From Nitratireductor alexandrii (GTDB lineage: Bacteria > Pseudomonadota > Alphaproteobacteria > Rhizobiales > Rhizobiaceae): a stretch of 64,000 bases of DNA. Numbering within the stretch: position 1 is the stretch's first letter; each line of letters begins with the position of its first letter. The notes beneath the pieces were generated by a model. It was given only the letters and a program-made list of their open reading frames with translations. It had not been told where the DNA came from and ran no database searches. The DNA lies in the NCBI RefSeq assembly GCF_004000215.1, contig NZ_RBVY01000001.1, forward strand, positions 434,001 through 498,000, read 5' to 3'. Positions 17,426 through 26,740 of this stretch are shown here, one piece after another. Position numbers and translations under genes: made by a program.

Positions 17426-18409
17426 ATGGTACGGAAGGCGCTTGTTGTTGACTGTCTGGAAGCGGCCAAACCAGAGCGTGTACGTTTCGAGGAGTGGCGA
17501 AAGGGCGGGCTTGATTGCGTGCATGTCACCGTCGCCACAATGCATGGAGCTCGAGAAACGCTGAGCCTGCTCGGGAACTGGAACAGACTGCTCGAGGACA
17601 ACAGCGACCTGATCGCGCTGGCCCGGTCCGTCGACGAGATCGAGACCATCTCGGCCTCCGGCCGCACCGCCGTGCTCTTTGGCTTCCAGGACACCACGCC
17701 GCTCGAGGACGACATCGAGCTGGTCGAGGTTTTCTACAATCTCGGCATCCGCATCATCCAGCTCACCTACAACGTCCAGAACCGCGTCGCCTCGGGCTGC
17801 TGGGAGACCGTCGACGGCGGGATCTCGAAACATTTCGGTGCCAATGTCGTGTCGGACATGAACCGTCTCGGCATGGTCGTCGACATCTCCCACTGCGGCG
17901 AACGGAGTTCGATGGAGGCGATCGAGAACTCAAGCCGTCCGGTTGCCGTCACCCATGCCAACCCCGAGGAGTTCATCGGCACGGAGATCGAGCTGAACCG
18001 GCGAAACAAGAGCACCGACCTGCTCAGGAAGCTGGCCGCCAACGGCGGCGTCATCGGCCTCAGCCCCTATCCCAAGATCCTCAAGGGCGGTTCCGACTGC
18101 ACGCTCGACACCTTCATCGACATGATCTCCTGGACGGTCGACAAGATCGGCGTCGACGCGGTCGGCTTCGGCACCGACTACTTCATGGGCTGGACCGTCG
18201 ACCGCCTGAAATGGGCCCGCTGCGGCCGCTTCGCGCGCGAAAGCGCGGTGCCGATCACCGGTCTGTCGCGCTGGCCCGACTGGTTCCAGTCCCCCGAGGA
18301 TTTCCCCGACATTCATGCCGCCATGGAGAAGCGCGGCTTCTCGAAGGCGGAGGTCGACAAGATCGCCGGCGAGAACTGGATCCGGCTTTTCCGCGCGAAC
18401 TTCGGCTAG
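17426..18409 (+). CDS. M19 membrane-dipeptidase-like protein with altered metal site (paralogue 2)
   Basis: A 327-residue TIM-barrel protein related to the gene at 8930 along its whole length. Shared segments include LGIRIIQLTYNVQNR, DMNRLGMVVDISHCGERS and RPVAVTHANP. As in paralogue 1, the N-terminal HxD is missing (VVDCLEAAKPER) and the bridging Glu is Gln (Q88 in GFQDTTPLE), while H156 and H177 remain. The frame is open to a TTG at 17309, but the ATG at 17426 has GGAGA upstream and aligns with the other paralogue's start. It leads the operon 17426-24617 and is probably repressed by the LacI protein through the operator at 17257. Confidence 0.82.
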   Translation: MVRKALVVDCLEAAKPERVRFEEWRKGGLDCVHVTVATMHGARETLSLLGNWNRLLEDNSDLIALARSVDEIETISASGRTAVLFGFQDTTPLEDDIELVEVFYNLGIRIIQLTYNVQNRVASGCWETVDGGISKHFGANVVSDMNRLGMVVDISHCGERSSMEAIENSSRPVAVTHANPEEFIGTEIELNRRNKSTDLLRKLAANGGVIGLSPYPKILKGGSDCTLDTFIDMISWTVDKIGVDAVGFGTDYFMGWTVDRLKWARCGRFARESAVPITGLSRWPDWFQSPEDFPDIHAAMEKRGFSKAEVDKIAGENWIRLFRANFG

Positions 18410-18460
18410 CGCGCGGCGGCGGACGCGCGGGCAGAGGGAAAGAGGGAGGTCAATCGGGAC

Positions 18461-20104
18461 ATGAGTTCACAGTTCGATGCGATCATCGTCGGTGCGGGGC
18501 ACAACGGCATGGTGGCTGCGCACTACCTGGCTAGGGCGGGGCTGAAGGTTCTCATCCTCGAGATGCGTCATGTCACCGGGGGACTCGTCGTCACCGACGA
18601 GCTCTTTCCCGGCTTCCGCGGCAATGTGGCCACGAATGCCGCGCACAGTCTGGCTCCGCAGGTCGTCGACGACATGAAGCTCTACGAGCACGGCCTGACG
18701 ATGGTGCCGGTCGAGCCGAGCTCGGCCACGCTGTTCACCGGCGGCCGCCGCATCGTCAACTGGTCGGATCGCGAGGCGTTTCGCCGGGAGGTCGCGGTCT
18801 TCTCCGCGCGCGACTACGAGGCCTATGTCGCGCTGCTCGACGAGGTCAGCGCTCTGGCAAAGCTGCTCAACGTGTCCTTCTTCGAGACGCCGCCGGGCTA
18901 TGACGAGCTGATCGACCGGGTGCGGTCGTCGGGCCGCGAGGAGTTCTTCTCCAAGGTGATGTTCGGCAGCATCGGCGACCTGGCGCGCGAGTATTTCGAA
19001 TCCGAGGAAATGCGCTCCTCCATCGGCCTGGTCTCCGTCGTCGGTGCGGCGTCGGGTCCGAGCGCCGCCGGTACGGCCTATCCGCTGATCCACCGGGCGC
19101 TTGAGCGTGGCGCGCGGATCGCGCGCGACGGCCTGGCGCGCGGGCTGTCGGAGGAGACCGCCTCGACGCCGTGGAGCAAGACGGTGCCGGTCGGCGGCAT
19201 GGGCGCCATCGCCGAGGCGATGGAGCGGTCGATCCGCGCCGCCGGCGTCGAGATCGTCACCGAGGCCAAGGTGGCGCAGGTTCTCTGCCGCGATGGCCGC
19301 GCCCGCGGCGTGGTTCTCGCCGACGGTCGCGAGTTCGGCGCCTCGACGGTGATCTCCAACCTCCATCCCGCCAAGACGATGCTGGAGCTCGTTCCCGACA
19401 GCGAGCTGCCGCCCGGCTACTGCGACGGCATCGGCGGCGACATCACCGACGGCTGCATGTCGAAGGTCTATGTCGCGCTCGACGGCAAGCCGCGGTTCAA
19501 GGCCGCGCGAAACGAGGCGGAGAACGACCTGCTCATGAAGGCGGGCTTCCGCACCGCGATCAGCCTTGCCGAGGCGGATCAGTCTGCGGCCCAGGCGGCC
19601 GGCGGGCACTGGCATGCCCGTCCGGTGATCTACGGCGTGATCCCGTCCGCCGTCGACCCGACCCTGACGCCGCCTGGAAAACACATTCTGAGCCTCTCGG
19701 TGTCGGGCTCGCCCTACCGGCTCAAGGATGGCTGGGACGGCCGGCGCGAGGCATGGACAAAGCACGTGCTGCGCGAGCTGGCCGAGTATATCGACAATCT
19801 CGACGACGTCCTCCTGGAGGCGAGCTGCCGGACGCCGCAGGATCTCGAGGACGAGTTCGGCCTGTTTCACGGCGACATCACCCATGGCCGCCTAAGCAGC
19901 CGGCGTCTGTTCGGCTGGGGCGCCATTGCCGGGCGCAGCGACTACACCACGCCGATCGCCGGGCTCTATCTGTGCGGTGTCGGCACCTGGCCAAGCAACT
20001 ACTGCTCGGGCATTCCCGGTCGCAACGCGGCGATGAAGGTCATTTCGGCGAACGCGAACGGTCGCGAGGTCCGCAAGCAACTCGGTGAATCGCCGATCCA
20101 GTGA
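18461..20104 (+). CDS. Phytoene-desaturase/PYROXD2-like FAD oxidoreductase (paralogue 2)
   Basis: A 547-residue flavoprotein with IIVGAGHNGMVAAHYL (G11, G13, G16) at the N-terminus and the matching C-terminal FAD motif IAGLYLCGVGTWPSNYC. It resembles the protein at 12929 in length, motif spacing and overall order. It follows the M19-like gene by 51 bases and ends 62 bases before the permease gene. The combination M19-like plus this flavoprotein plus importer is thus present twice in 20 kb. The substrate is unknown; oxidation of a C-N or C-C bond in an imported small molecule is the natural guess. Confidence 0.85.
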   Translation: MSSQFDAIIVGAGHNGMVAAHYLARAGLKVLILEMRHVTGGLVVTDELFPGFRGNVATNAAHSLAPQVVDDMKLYEHGLTMVPVEPSSATLFTGGRRIVNWSDREAFRREVAVFSARDYEAYVALLDEVSALAKLLNVSFFETPPGYDELIDRVRSSGREEFFSKVMFGSIGDLAREYFESEEMRSSIGLVSVVGAASGPSAAGTAYPLIHRALERGARIARDGLARGLSEETASTPWSKTVPVGGMGAIAEAMERSIRAAGVEIVTEAKVAQVLCRDGRARGVVLADGREFGASTVISNLHPAKTMLELVPDSELPPGYCDGIGGDITDGCMSKVYVALDGKPRFKAARNEAENDLLMKAGFRTAISLAEADQSAAQAAGGHWHARPVIYGVIPSAVDPTLTPPGKHILSLSVSGSPYRLKDGWDGRREAWTKHVLRELAEYIDNLDDVLLEASCRTPQDLEDEFGLFHGDITHGRLSSRRLFGWGAIAGRSDYTTPIAGLYLCGVGTWPSNYCSGIPGRNAAMKVISANANGREVRKQLGESPIQ

Positions 20105-20166
20105 CGGCCAGGCGGTCGGCCGCAGTGCGTCGCGCTCGGCAGTCGCGACCAAGGGGAGGGGCAAAG

Positions 20167-21288
20167 ATGCAGGAAAGCGCCGTCGGCAAGGCTTTGCCGG
20201 GCCCGCTCAGGAACGCAGTGCCGTGGCGCAGCCTGTATTACGGCGTTCGCGGCTGGGGCTGGTTCCTTCTGCGGCGTCTGTTGCAGATGGTCGTCATGAT
20301 GTTTTTCGTCTCGATGGCCGTCTTCTATCTGGTCAACATCGAGCCGAACCTGAAGAAGTACGCGATGTCGGAGACGCATGCGCGTGCCGGCGACCAGGAG
20401 ATCGAGCGCTGGCTCGAGCGGCACGGCTATCGCGACAATTTCTTTGTGCGCTACGGCGAGTGGCTGGGGGTTCTGCCCAAGCATCCGACCCTCGATGCCG
20501 ACGGCAACGCGGTGCAGCGGTTCTCCTTCTGCGAAGAGCCAGCGGTGGCCAGTTTCGACGGCGTTCTGCAGGGAAATTTCGGCTGCTCGACGAAGTTCGA
20601 CGCGCCGGTCGCCGACAAGATTTCCGGCGCCTTGCGGGCCACCGGCATCCTCATGTTCTGGGCCTTCGTGGTGATGGTGCCCGCGGCGCTGGCGGCCGGC
20701 GTACTGGCCGGCATCCGCGAGGGAACACGCACCGATCGCGCCCTGACCACCGGCATGGTGCTGACGACCTCGATGCCCGAATATGTCGCCGGCGTCCTGC
20801 TGACGATCGTCTTCGCCTCCTGGCTCGGCCTGTTGAACGGCTCGGCCGCCACCGCGACGACGCAGGGCGTGACCTTCAACAACATCGCGCTGCCGGTCAT
20901 CACCATCGCTATCCACGGCGCGGGCTACATCGCCAGGATGACGCGCGTCTCCATGGCCGAGGTGATGCAGCAGAACTACATCAGGACGGCGCGCCTGAAG
21001 GGCCTCAAATACCCGACGATCATATTCAGGCATGCACTTCGCAACGGCATGATAACGCCGTTCACGATCATCATGCTCCAGTTCCCGTGGATGCTGAACG
21101 GCGTCATCATCGTCGAGCTGATGTTCCGCTACCAGGGTTTCGGCTTCACGATGATCCAGGCGGCCGATTCCAACGACATCGACTTGCTGCTCGCCTGCTC
21201 GCTGGTCTCCGTCTTCGTCGTCCTCTCGACGCAGATCATATCGGACATCGGCTACATCCTGCTGAACCCCCGTATCCGCACGCAATAG
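20167..21288 (+). CDS. Opp/Dpp-type ABC permease with large periplasmic insert
   Basis: A 373-residue inner-membrane permease (DppB class). The ATG at 20167 follows a GGGGAGGGG ribosome site; an upstream in-frame GTG at 20101 lies inside the end of the flavoprotein gene. TM1 (VVMMFFVSMAVFYLV) is followed by about 100 polar residues before TM2, longer than in typical DppB, and containing two Cys (FSFCEE and FGCSTKF) that could form a disulfide. The coupling loop is MAEVMQQNYIRTARLKGL. It pairs with the permease at 21297 and the double ATPase at 22464. Confidence 0.9.
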   Translation: MQESAVGKALPGPLRNAVPWRSLYYGVRGWGWFLLRRLLQMVVMMFFVSMAVFYLVNIEPNLKKYAMSETHARAGDQEIERWLERHGYRDNFFVRYGEWLGVLPKHPTLDADGNAVQRFSFCEEPAVASFDGVLQGNFGCSTKFDAPVADKISGALRATGILMFWAFVVMVPAALAAGVLAGIREGTRTDRALTTGMVLTTSMPEYVAGVLLTIVFASWLGLLNGSAATATTQGVTFNNIALPVITIAIHGAGYIARMTRVSMAEVMQQNYIRTARLKGLKYPTIIFRHALRNGMITPFTIIMLQFPWMLNGVIIVELMFRYQGFGFTMIQAADSNDIDLLLACSLVSVFVVLSTQIISDIGYILLNPRIRTQ

Positions 21289-21296
21289 GTGGCGCG

Positions 21297-22454
21297 ATGG
21301 CGTTGGAACACGCAAGCTTGATCGAAAGTCTCGGCTATCTCGCGCTGCGGCTGTGGCCGGTATGGCTGGCTCTGTTCGGCGTCCTGTCGCTGACGGCGGC
21401 GTTTCGCGGCCGGCTGGGCGCCTACGGCGCCCTCGTCAGCGGCAATGTCGGGCGCATCGGGCTGTCGATTTGCCTGTTCTGGCTGTTCGCGGCCCTGTTC
21501 GCCGATGTCGTCGCGCCGTTCACGGCCGGCGAGCAATTGCTCGCCATGAAGCTCGCCAGCCCCGGCGCGATCGACCCGGAGACGGGCGAAATCTTCGTCT
21601 TCGGCGGCGACATTCTGGGTCGCGACGTCTTCAGTCGGATGATCTACGGCAGCCAGGTGGTGCTCCTGATCGCGCCCGTGGCGACGATCTTCGCGATGAT
21701 GGTCGGCATCACGCTGGGCCTTCCCGCGGCCTATTTCGGCGGCTTCATGGACACGGTGCTGTCGTTCCTGGCCAACATGGTGCTGTCGTTCCCGGTCATT
21801 CTTTTGTTCTACATCCTGGTGACCCCGGGCGTGCAGGAGACCAGCCTGCCGCGCGTGTTCTCCGGCATCCTGTTCCTGTTCCCGATCATCTTCGTGTGCC
21901 TTCTGTTCTACACGCGCTACAGCCTGCGGCCCGGCCTGGTGACGCTGCAGCTGCTCGCCACGTTGCTGGTCGGCGGCTGGATTTATGCCGGCCTGGTGTT
22001 CGACGCCGACCCGCTCGGCATCGTCCACATCAGCAAGAACCACCTGAACATCTTCGTCGCCGTCGTGTTCGCCGTGAGCCCGAGCGTCTTCAGGATCGTG
22101 CGCGGCTTCACGCTGGAGATAAAGACGAAGGACTACATTGCCGCCGCCCAGACTCGCGGCGAGGGGGCCTGGTACATCATGTTGTGGGAGATGCTGCCCA
22201 ATGCGCGGGGGCTGCTCGTCACCGATATCTGCCTGCGCATCGGCTACACGACCATCCTGCTCGGCACGCTGGGCTATCTGGGCCTCGGTCTGGCGTCGGA
22301 GAGCCCTGACTGGGGGACGGCGATCAAGGATTCGGGGGCGTTGCTGCGCGTCTACGCGCATCCGGCCCTGCCGCCCGTCATTGCGCTGATGTCGCTCGTG
22401 CTCGGCCTCAACCTGCTCGCCGACGCGCTGCGCGAACAAGCTTTCCGGGACTAG
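21297..22454 (+). CDS. Opp/Dpp-type ABC permease (DppC class) with extra membrane segment
   Basis: A 385-residue permease. The ATG is nine bases after the previous stop. DILGRDVFSRMIYGSQVVLL is the usual DppC entry motif (LGRDxxSR) and the C-terminal domain is normal (LGTLGYLGLGLASESPDWG). Between FPVILLFYIL and the coupling helices there is an insertion of about 75 residues with two additional hydrophobic segments (VFSGILFLFPIIFVCLLFY and LLATLLVGGWIYAGLVF). Ordinary DppC proteins are about 300 residues and lack this. The coupling loop itself (IKTKDYIAAAQTRG) is intact, so it should still dock its ATPase. Confidence 0.88.
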   Translation: MALEHASLIESLGYLALRLWPVWLALFGVLSLTAAFRGRLGAYGALVSGNVGRIGLSICLFWLFAALFADVVAPFTAGEQLLAMKLASPGAIDPETGEIFVFGGDILGRDVFSRMIYGSQVVLLIAPVATIFAMMVGITLGLPAAYFGGFMDTVLSFLANMVLSFPVILLFYILVTPGVQETSLPRVFSGILFLFPIIFVCLLFYTRYSLRPGLVTLQLLATLLVGGWIYAGLVFDADPLGIVHISKNHLNIFVAVVFAVSPSVFRIVRGFTLEIKTKDYIAAAQTRGEGAWYIMLWEMLPNARGLLVTDICLRIGYTTILLGTLGYLGLGLASESPDWGTAIKDSGALLRVYAHPALPPVIALMSLVLGLNLLADALREQAFRD

Positions 22455-22463
22455 GAGAACACG

Positions 22464-24617
22464 ATGCTCGACGCATTGGCTACGTCCGCCGCCGGCCGCG
22501 ACGGCGCGCCGGTTCTGGATGTCGAAGGTCTTTCGGTGTCGTTTCGCTCTGCGCACGGACAGCTGTGCGCCGTCCGGGACTTCGGCTGCCGCATCCGGCG
22601 CGGCGAGGCCATGGGGCTGGTCGGCGAATCCGGTTGCGGAAAGTCCACCGTGGCGCTGGCGATCATGCGCGACCTGCCCGGCGCCGCCGTGGTCACCGGG
22701 GGCGCGGTTCGCCTGCACGGCCGCGACATGGCGGCGCTGTCCGGCGAACAGCTTCGCCAGACCCGCGGCAAGGACGTCGCCATGGTCTACCAGGAGCCGA
22801 TGGCCAGCCTGAACCCGACGCTGAAGATCGGCCGGCAACTGGTCGAGGTGCTGCTGACGCACGAGAGCGTCGGCAAGGCGGAGGCTGCGGAGCGCTCGCT
22901 GGCGATGCTTGAGGCGGTGCGCCTTCCCGACGCTGCGCGCATGATGCGGCGCTATCCGCACCAGCTTTCGGGCGGCCAGCAGCAGCGCGTCGTCATTGCG
23001 ATGGCGCTTTTGTCCAATCCCGCGCTGCTGATACTCGACGAGCCGACCACTGCTCTCGACGTGACGGTCGAGGCGGGCATCGTCAGCCTGATTAACGATC
23101 TGCGCAGCCAGCTCGGCACGGCGACGCTGTTCATCTCGCACAATCTGGGGCTTATCAAGGAGACCTGCGATCGCGTCACGGTGATGTATGCGGGCGAACC
23201 GGTCGAGACGGGTTGCGTCGACGATGTCTTCCGCAACATCCGACACCCCTATACGCGCGGCCTCGTGCGTTCGATCCCGCTGGCGACTTCCGACAAGGAG
23301 ACGCGCCCCCTGGTCGGTATCTCGGGCCAGTTGCAGCCGGTCACGCAGGACAGCGTCGGCTGCAGCTTCGCGCCGCGCTGCGAGCATGCGCAGGACAGCG
23401 TTTGTCGTACCGCCGACATTGCGATGCAGTCGGTCGCCGGCCGCGCGGCGCATTTCAGCCGCTGCGCGCGCCTCGAGGCGATCGACTGGGGCGCCGGTCG
23501 CGAGCCGCACGCCGCGCGTGCGCGCGCCGAGCCGGGCGCGCCGGTGGCGCAGGTCGCGGAGCTGAAGAAGTATTACGGCGCGCAGGCCGGCGGCATCGCC
23601 GGTTTCGGCGAGTTCGTTCCGGTGCGGGCGCTGGAAAGCGCCAGCTTTGAGGTGCGCGAGTGCGAGACGCTGGCGATCGTTGGCGAGTCGGGTTGCGGCA
23701 AGTCGACGATCGCAAGGGTGCTGCTCGGCCTGGAGGTCGCCACGGACGGGGCGGTCACCCTGCAGGGCGAGAGGATCGAGGCCAGGCCGGTGCAGCAGCG
23801 CACCCAGGCGACGGTCTCGGCCGTCCAGATGGTGTTCCAGAATCCGTTCGACACGTTGAATCCGAGCTACAGCGTGGGCGACCAGATCCAGCGTACGCTG
23901 GAGCGGTTCTGCCCCGAGCTCGCGGCGGCCGAGCGCCGCGCGCGGATGCTCGAGCTGCTCGACATGGTCAAGCTTCCGCGGGCCTTCGCCGCGCGCATGC
24001 CGGGCCAGCTCTCCGGCGGCCAGAAGCAGCGCGTCGGCATCGCCCGGGCCTTTGCCGGCAACACACGGCTGGTCGTCGCCGACGAGCCGACATCGGCGCT
24101 CGACGTGTCGGTGCAGGCCGCCATCATCGAGCTCCTGCTGTCTGCCCAGCGCGACAACGGCACGGCGATGATCTTCATCAGCCACGACCTGTCGGTCGTG
24201 CGATACCTGGCCGACCGCGTGGTCGTCATGTATCTCGGCAGCATCATGGAGGAGGGCGCCACGGCGCAGATTTTCGCGCCGCCCTATCACCCCTACACCG
24301 AGGCGCTGCTGTCGGCGATTCCACTTCTGGAAGACGACGCGCGCGGCGGCCGGATCGTCCTGGAAGGCGACACGCCGTCGCCGATGAACCCGCCGTCCGG
24401 CTGCCCCTTCCAGACGCGCTGCCGCTACAAGGCCCATGTCGACGGCGGCCACTGCGAAAGCGAGTTTCCGCCGCTTCGCGAGCTCGGCGAGGGACATGGG
24501 ATCCGTTGTTTTCTGCCCGCCGCGCTGCTCGCCGAAATGGCGCCGGTGTTTCCCCAGCGGGAGGAGGCCGAAGAGGCGTCGCGGCGTTCTGGAGCGCCTC
24601 GTCTGAACCGGTCTTGA
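22464..24617 (+). CDS. Opp/Dpp-type double ABC ATPase (fused DppD-DppF)
   Basis: A 717-residue cytosolic protein with two complete nucleotide-binding domains in one chain. Domain 1 has Walker A GESGCGKSTV, signature LSGGQQQR and Walker B LLILDEP; domain 2 repeats these (GESGCGKSTI, LSGGQKQR, VVADEP). Each is followed by the C-terminal oligopeptide-transporter extension with Cys-rich GCSFAPRCEHA and GCPFQTRCRYKA segments that in this family can hold an iron-sulfur cluster. It is transcribed with the two permeases and the flavoprotein; the binding protein is separated by an operator region and sits at 24832. Confidence 0.92.
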   Translation: MLDALATSAAGRDGAPVLDVEGLSVSFRSAHGQLCAVRDFGCRIRRGEAMGLVGESGCGKSTVALAIMRDLPGAAVVTGGAVRLHGRDMAALSGEQLRQTRGKDVAMVYQEPMASLNPTLKIGRQLVEVLLTHESVGKAEAAERSLAMLEAVRLPDAARMMRRYPHQLSGGQQQRVVIAMALLSNPALLILDEPTTALDVTVEAGIVSLINDLRSQLGTATLFISHNLGLIKETCDRVTVMYAGEPVETGCVDDVFRNIRHPYTRGLVRSIPLATSDKETRPLVGISGQLQPVTQDSVGCSFAPRCEHAQDSVCRTADIAMQSVAGRAAHFSRCARLEAIDWGAGREPHAARARAEPGAPVAQVAELKKYYGAQAGGIAGFGEFVPVRALESASFEVRECETLAIVGESGCGKSTIARVLLGLEVATDGAVTLQGERIEARPVQQRTQATVSAVQMVFQNPFDTLNPSYSVGDQIQRTLERFCPELAAAERRARMLELLDMVKLPRAFAARMPGQLSGGQKQRVGIARAFAGNTRLVVADEPTSALDVSVQAAIIELLLSAQRDNGTAMIFISHDLSVVRYLADRVVVMYLGSIMEEGATAQIFAPPYHPYTEALLSAIPLLEDDARGGRIVLEGDTPSPMNPPSGCPFQTRCRYKAHVDGGHCESEFPPLRELGEGHGIRCFLPAALLAEMAPVFPQREEAEEASRRSGAPRLNRS

Positions 24618-24633
24618 TGATGGCCTTATGCAT

Positions 24634-24670
24634 ATGAAAACGTTGACATGCTAATTGATAGCGTTTACAT
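24634..24670 (+). promoter_or_regulatory. LacI-type operator overlapping a promoter, copy 2
   Basis: The 16-mer ATGAAAACGTTGACAT (24634-24649) is identical to that at 17257, and CGTTTACA recurs at 24662-24669. The spacing between CG centres is 21 here against 20 in copy 1. TTGACA at 24643-24648 is in the same position as a possible -35. The downstream gene is the solute-binding protein at 24832, so the binding protein may have its own LacI-controlled promoter. Confidence 0.7.
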
Positions 24671-24831
24671 AGCGAAATGAGGGAGCTGTCACACTGGCTG
24701 AGGTCGTGACGCACTGGCGCAGCGGCCGGTCATCGCCGCCGTACGGCCGGCGTGTCCGGCGCGCCGGATAGCCGCCCGCGGCCGCGGGTCGCCGGCGGGC
24801 ATTCGCAAGGTCTCAATGGGAGGAGTACGAC

Positions 24832-26481
24832 ATGAGGTTTTTCCGCAGCGCTGCAGACAGGGTGCCCGCGAAGGTCGAGCGGCTCGCGAGGAAGGTCGGC
24901 AGCAATCCCGTCGACCGTAGGGAGTTCCTGGCGCTCGCCAGCACCATGGGCGCCTCGACCGCGCTCGCCTACAGCATGCTCGGTGTCGCCTTGCCGAAAC
25001 CGGCCCGGGCGCAGACGCCGCGCAAGGGCGGCGTGCTCAAGGTGGCGATGCAGGTGCACGGCCAGAAGGACCCCCGATCCTACCAGATCGCCGCCTACTC
25101 CAATGCCACGCGCACCTTCCTGGAGCCGCTGGTGCGATACACGCGCGACTACACCTTTGAGCCAGTGCTTCTGGAAAGCTGGGAGGTCAACGAGGACGCC
25201 AGCCAGTATATCCTGCACGTGCGCCGCGGCGTGACGTGGAACAACGGCGACCCCTTCACCGCCGACGACGTGATCTTAAACATCGAGCGATGGGCCGACA
25301 AGTCGTTCGAGGGCAATTCGCTGTCCAGCCGCTTCGGCACGCTGCTCGATCCGGCGACGGACCAGATCCGCGACGGCGCCATCGAGAAGGTCGACGACTT
25401 CACGATCAGGTTGAATCTGTCGTCGTCCGACATCACGCTGATCTCGTCCTTCTCCGACTATCCGGCGCTCATCGTGCATCCGAGCGTCGGGCGCGGCGCG
25501 GCCGATCTGATCGCCAATCCGATCGGCACCGGCCCATTTGAGTTGGTCTCTTACGACGTGCAGTCGAAGGCGGTCTACACGCGCCGGCGCGACGGCAAGT
25601 GGTGGGGCGGTGAGGCGCATCTCGACGGCATCGAGTTCATCGACTACGGCGCCGACGCCAGCGCGCTCATCAGCGCCTTTGAATCCGGCGAGATCCACGC
25701 CAACTACGAGACGGCCGTCGACTATATTGGCATCCTCGAGAGCATCGGGCTGGTGACCTCGGAGGCCGATACGGCTTCGGCCTATCTGGTGCGCTTGCGG
25801 ATGAGCCAGGCGCCGTATGACGACGTCCGGGTGCGGCGCGCGATGCAGATCGCGGTCGACAACAATACCGTCCTGCAGCTCGGCATCAGCGGGCGCGGCA
25901 CGATCGGCGAGGACCATCACGTCAGCCCGATCAATCCCGACTATGCGAGCCTGCCGAAAAAGGTGAGGGACATCGAGGCCGCCGCGAAGCTCATGGCGGA
26001 GGCCGGCCAGCAGGACTTTGAGCACGAGCTGGTGACGGCCGACGACGATGGCCACAAGAAGACCGGCGACGTGGTGGCCGCGCAGCTCCGCGAGGCCGGC
26101 TTCAAGGTCAAGCGCACGGTTTATCCGCGTTCGGTCTTCACGCCGAACTGGAACAAGTACCCCTACTCGATCTCGCAGTGGTACACGCGCCCGTTCGGTG
26201 TGCAGCAATACGCGCTCGCCTACCGCTCCGGGCAGCCCTGGAATGAGACCGAGTTCTCCAACGCCGAGTTCGACGAGAAGCTGGCCGAGGCGCTGACGAT
26301 CTTCGACCACGAAAAACGCAGCGTCATCATGGAGGACCTGGAGAGGATCATCCAGGAGTCGGGCATCATGATTCAGCCCTTCTTCCCGCGCGTTTATTGC
26401 CATCATCATCCCGGCGTCAAAGGCTACGGCATGCATCCGAGCTTCCAGATCGACCTTCACGATGTCTGGCTCGAGGCATGA
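24832..26481 (+). CDS. Opp/Dpp-type substrate-binding protein (SBP_bac_5), Tat-exported
   Basis: A 549-residue periplasmic binding protein of family 5. The ATG at 24832 follows GGGAGGAG. The leader [11 protein letters not shown] with a hydrophobic stretch ending PARAQ (residue about 60) is a twin-arginine signal. The mature part has [15 protein letters not shown], the conserved family 5 motif. It completes the importer with the permeases 20167 and 21297 and ATPase 22464, although placed after them. Family 5 proteins bind peptides, opines, sugars or amino compounds. The ligand is probably the natural substrate of the M19-like/flavoprotein pathway. Confidence 0.92.
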   Translation: MRFFRSAADRVPAKVERLARKVGSNPVDRREFLALASTMGASTALAYSMLGVALPKPARAQTPRKGGVLKVAMQVHGQKDPRSYQIAAYSNATRTFLEPLVRYTRDYTFEPVLLESWEVNEDASQYILHVRRGVTWNNGDPFTADDVILNIERWADKSFEGNSLSSRFGTLLDPATDQIRDGAIEKVDDFTIRLNLSSSDITLISSFSDYPALIVHPSVGRGAADLIANPIGTGPFELVSYDVQSKAVYTRRRDGKWWGGEAHLDGIEFIDYGADASALISAFESGEIHANYETAVDYIGILESIGLVTSEADTASAYLVRLRMSQAPYDDVRVRRAMQIAVDNNTVLQLGISGRGTIGEDHHVSPINPDYASLPKKVRDIEAAAKLMAEAGQQDFEHELVTADDDGHKKTGDVVAAQLREAGFKVKRTVYPRSVFTPNWNKYPYSISQWYTRPFGVQQYALAYRSGQPWNETEFSNAEFDEKLAEALTIFDHEKRSVIMEDLERIIQESGIMIQPFFPRVYCHHHPGVKGYGMHPSFQIDLHDVWLEA

Positions 26482-26680
26482 CCGGACGGTCGGCGGCCGC
26501 CGGCGGCGCGGTGCAGGCGGCACGCGCGCAGCCCCCTGAGCGCCGGCACCAGAGCGTTTCCGGGCGCAGTGGCGATCGGTTCGCCCCGCGCGAACGCGGC
26601 AAGACAACGTGCCGGAGCCGATCTGCGCTTCCGCAACAGGCAGAGCGGCCCTAGGCGGCAACGAGACCAACCTCCCACTG

Positions 26681-26721
26681 GCTTGCGGTCGCCCGCGCAA
26701 GCGGGGCCGCAAGCATTTTTT
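26681..26721 (+). terminator. Intrinsic terminator after the binding-protein gene
   Basis: GCTTGCGG (26681-26688) pairs with CCGCAAGC (26707-26714), with an inner CCCGC/GCGGG stem and GCAA loop, followed by ATTTTTT (26715-26721). Stem and U-run are both good. It separates the operon from the aldehyde dehydrogenase gene. Confidence 0.75.
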
Positions 26722-26740
26722 GCGAGCGATCCTCGCATGG

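Noticed and set aside
21252-24497. Open frame of about 1081 codons on the minus strand under the permease and ATPase genes
   Set aside because: Same reason: antisense to well-identified ABC genes, biased composition, no domain.
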